Positions 63,401-64,000 of a stretch of 64,000 nucleotides of DNA are shown one piece after another. The stretch is from Apteryx mantelli (taxonomy: Eukaryota > Chordata > Aves > Apterygiformes > Apterygidae). A model generated the notes under the pieces. It ran no database searches. It was not told where the DNA came from and was given only the letters and a program-made list of their open reading frames with translations. Position 1 is the stretch's first letter, and each line of letters begins with the position of its first letter. A program made the translations under genes and the position numbers. The stretch spans positions 10,620,001 to 10,684,000 of the forward strand of contig NC_089994.1 in assembly GCF_036417845.1 (NCBI RefSeq), read 5' to 3'.

Positions 63401-64000
63401 TTTGCAGTGAGTTTGGACAGTTAAAATGAATGAGTTGGTCTTGCTTCGTGCTTTCTTTGTTCTAGCCTATAGCTGCAAAATGTTGGTTTTATTCCACCAT
63501 GAAATGTGCTTAGATCATTTATTTGTAGACGTAAACTAGCCTGAGCTGTGGTGTCCTCTTTTATGTATGATATTCATGAACCCAGAGAATCTGTATAGAT
63601 TGGATTTAACATCATGGGCTTAACCCCCAATAAAGTTCAGCGGATTACATGAAGGGCTGTATTACTTGTAATTGAACAGAATGTAGTTTGGATTTAAAAC
63701 AACAGATATGTTGTTGAACAGTGCTATCAGCAAATATCAGTGTTGAACAGTGCCAAGATACCATAGTGATGGACACACTAAGATCTTGAGTAGAACTGAG
63801 ATTGCTCAGGAAGCCTGAGCCTAAACTAAATAAGAGCAACTTTCATGTTGAAGCAGGTTGAATCTTTGTTCTTGTGTTTTTGGTTTTGCTTTTGGTGACC
63901 TATAAGTACTGAAACTGTGTACTATTTTATATTTGCAGAAACATGATCCTCCCCTTAGTAGCATTCCCTGTTTGCATTACAAAAAAATGAAGGAAAATGA
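59771..64000 (+). CDS. DGCR8: DGCR8, 5' portion of coding region (partial, runs off right edge)
   Basis: Joins 59771-60493, 60981-61143, 63078-63220 and 63939-64000 (open), about 363 residues of a protein of roughly 770. DGCR8 is the double-stranded-RNA-binding partner of Drosha in the nuclear Microprocessor that cuts primary microRNAs. Visible are a proline-rich N terminus, the conserved block [20 protein letters not shown], the acidic stretch [30 protein letters not shown], and the WW motif at residues about 305-335 ([20 protein letters not shown] onward) that starts the haem-binding dimerisation domain. Cys354 in [10 protein letters not shown] matches the human haem-ligand Cys352. The two dsRNA-binding domains and C-terminal helix lie right of the window. 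Exon 2 hairpins allow self-regulation. Confidence 0.97.
59871..59945 (+). ncRNA. MIR1306: DGCR8 coding-region hairpin, miR-1306
   Basis: Located inside the DGCR8 reading frame. The 5p arm (59879-59900) matches human miR-1306-5p at every base I recall, and the 3p arm (59919-59936) reads ACGTTAGCTCTGGTGGTG, one base different from human. AACGTCCA pairs with TGGACGTT and CACCACC with GGTGGTG. The same bases encode [20 protein letters not shown], so the hairpin and the protein constrain each other. It is the second Microprocessor target for feedback control of DGCR8. Confidence 0.9.
60494..60980 (+). other. DGCR8: DGCR8 intron 2
   Basis: 0.5 kb intron, no other features seen. Confidence 0.8.
60981..61143 (+). 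CDS. DGCR8: DGCR8 coding exon 3
   Basis: Acceptor tctctttcag ends at 60980 and donor AAAA|GTAAGT follows 61143. It encodes [20 protein letters not shown] and then [19 protein letters not shown], including the basic RRLENEKY stretch near the nuclear-localisation region. Confidence 0.95.
61144..63077 (+). other. DGCR8: DGCR8 intron 3
   Basis: 1.9 kb intron; AT-rich, with no coding or repeat signal recognised. Confidence 0.8.
63078..63220 (+). CDS. DGCR8: DGCR8 coding exon 4 with WW motif
   Basis: Acceptor tgtttaaag ends at 63077 and donor AGG|GTGAGA follows 63220. It encodes [19 protein letters not shown] and then [16 protein letters not shown], with the two tryptophans of the WW fold. Confidence 0.96.
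63221..63938 (+). other. DGCR8: DGCR8 intron 4
   Basis: 0.7 kb intron; nothing further recognised. Confidence 0.8.
63939..64000 (+). CDS. DGCR8: DGCR8 coding exon 5, left part
   Basis: Acceptor atatttgcag ends at 63938. It encodes [20 protein letters not shown] up to the window edge, including the haem-ligand Cys. Confidence 0.95.

Noticed and set aside
1..64000. CRISPR array, bacterial operons, tRNA or rRNA genes
   Set aside because: The window is vertebrate nuclear DNA; no spaced direct repeats of CRISPR type and no cloverleaf or rRNA text was seen.

Overview
The window is vertebrate nuclear DNA, most likely from a bird. It carries two neighbouring genes in the same orientation and order as human 22q11.2: TANGO2 (complete coding region, + strand, 734-31678) and the 5' half of DGCR8 (+ strand, CpG-island promoter near 53.4 kb, coding from 59771, running off the right edge). 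Introns are moderate, interspersed repeats are sparse, and the one young mobile element has an Env of avian alpharetrovirus type. These points favour a bird; the species cannot be named from the sequence alone.

Layout. 1-667 is the end of a TANGO2 5' intron. 668-31678 holds eight coding exons whose phases join exactly into a 276-residue NRDE-family protein. 31679 to about 34.8 kb is a 3'-UTR/downstream zone with several AATAAA signals. About 34.9-45.5 kb is AT-rich intergenic DNA with old repeat traces (a MIR/CORE-SINE-like piece and a possible decayed DNA transposon). 45517-52505 is a complete but disabled endogenous retrovirus on the minus strand: 6-bp target duplication, two LTRs, a tRNA-Lys-type primer site, gag, pro with dUTPase, pol, env and polypurine tract. 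52506-52929 is a short spacer. About 52930-53950 is the DGCR8 CpG island with four CCAAT boxes, a YY1-type motif and noncoding exon 1. 53601-59488 is DGCR8 intron 1. DGCR8 exons 2-5 follow.

How the parts work together. TANGO2 is a small conserved protein of lipid/haem homeostasis. DGCR8 is the RNA-binding partner of Drosha in the Microprocessor. DGCR8 exon 2 contains two hairpins, one in the 5' UTR (miR-3618 type) and one inside the coding sequence (miR-1306 type). Microprocessor is known to cut such hairpins to limit its own DGCR8 mRNA, so that feedback loop is visible here in DNA. The provirus sits less than 1 kb upstream of the DGCR8 promoter and is transcribed away from it. It is a mosaic: betaretrovirus-like gag-pro-pol with dUTPase and Lys primer site, but an alpharetrovirus-like CX6CC Env. 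The LTRs differ at only 4 substitutions, so the insertion is recent on a genomic scale, yet gag, pol and env are all interrupted.
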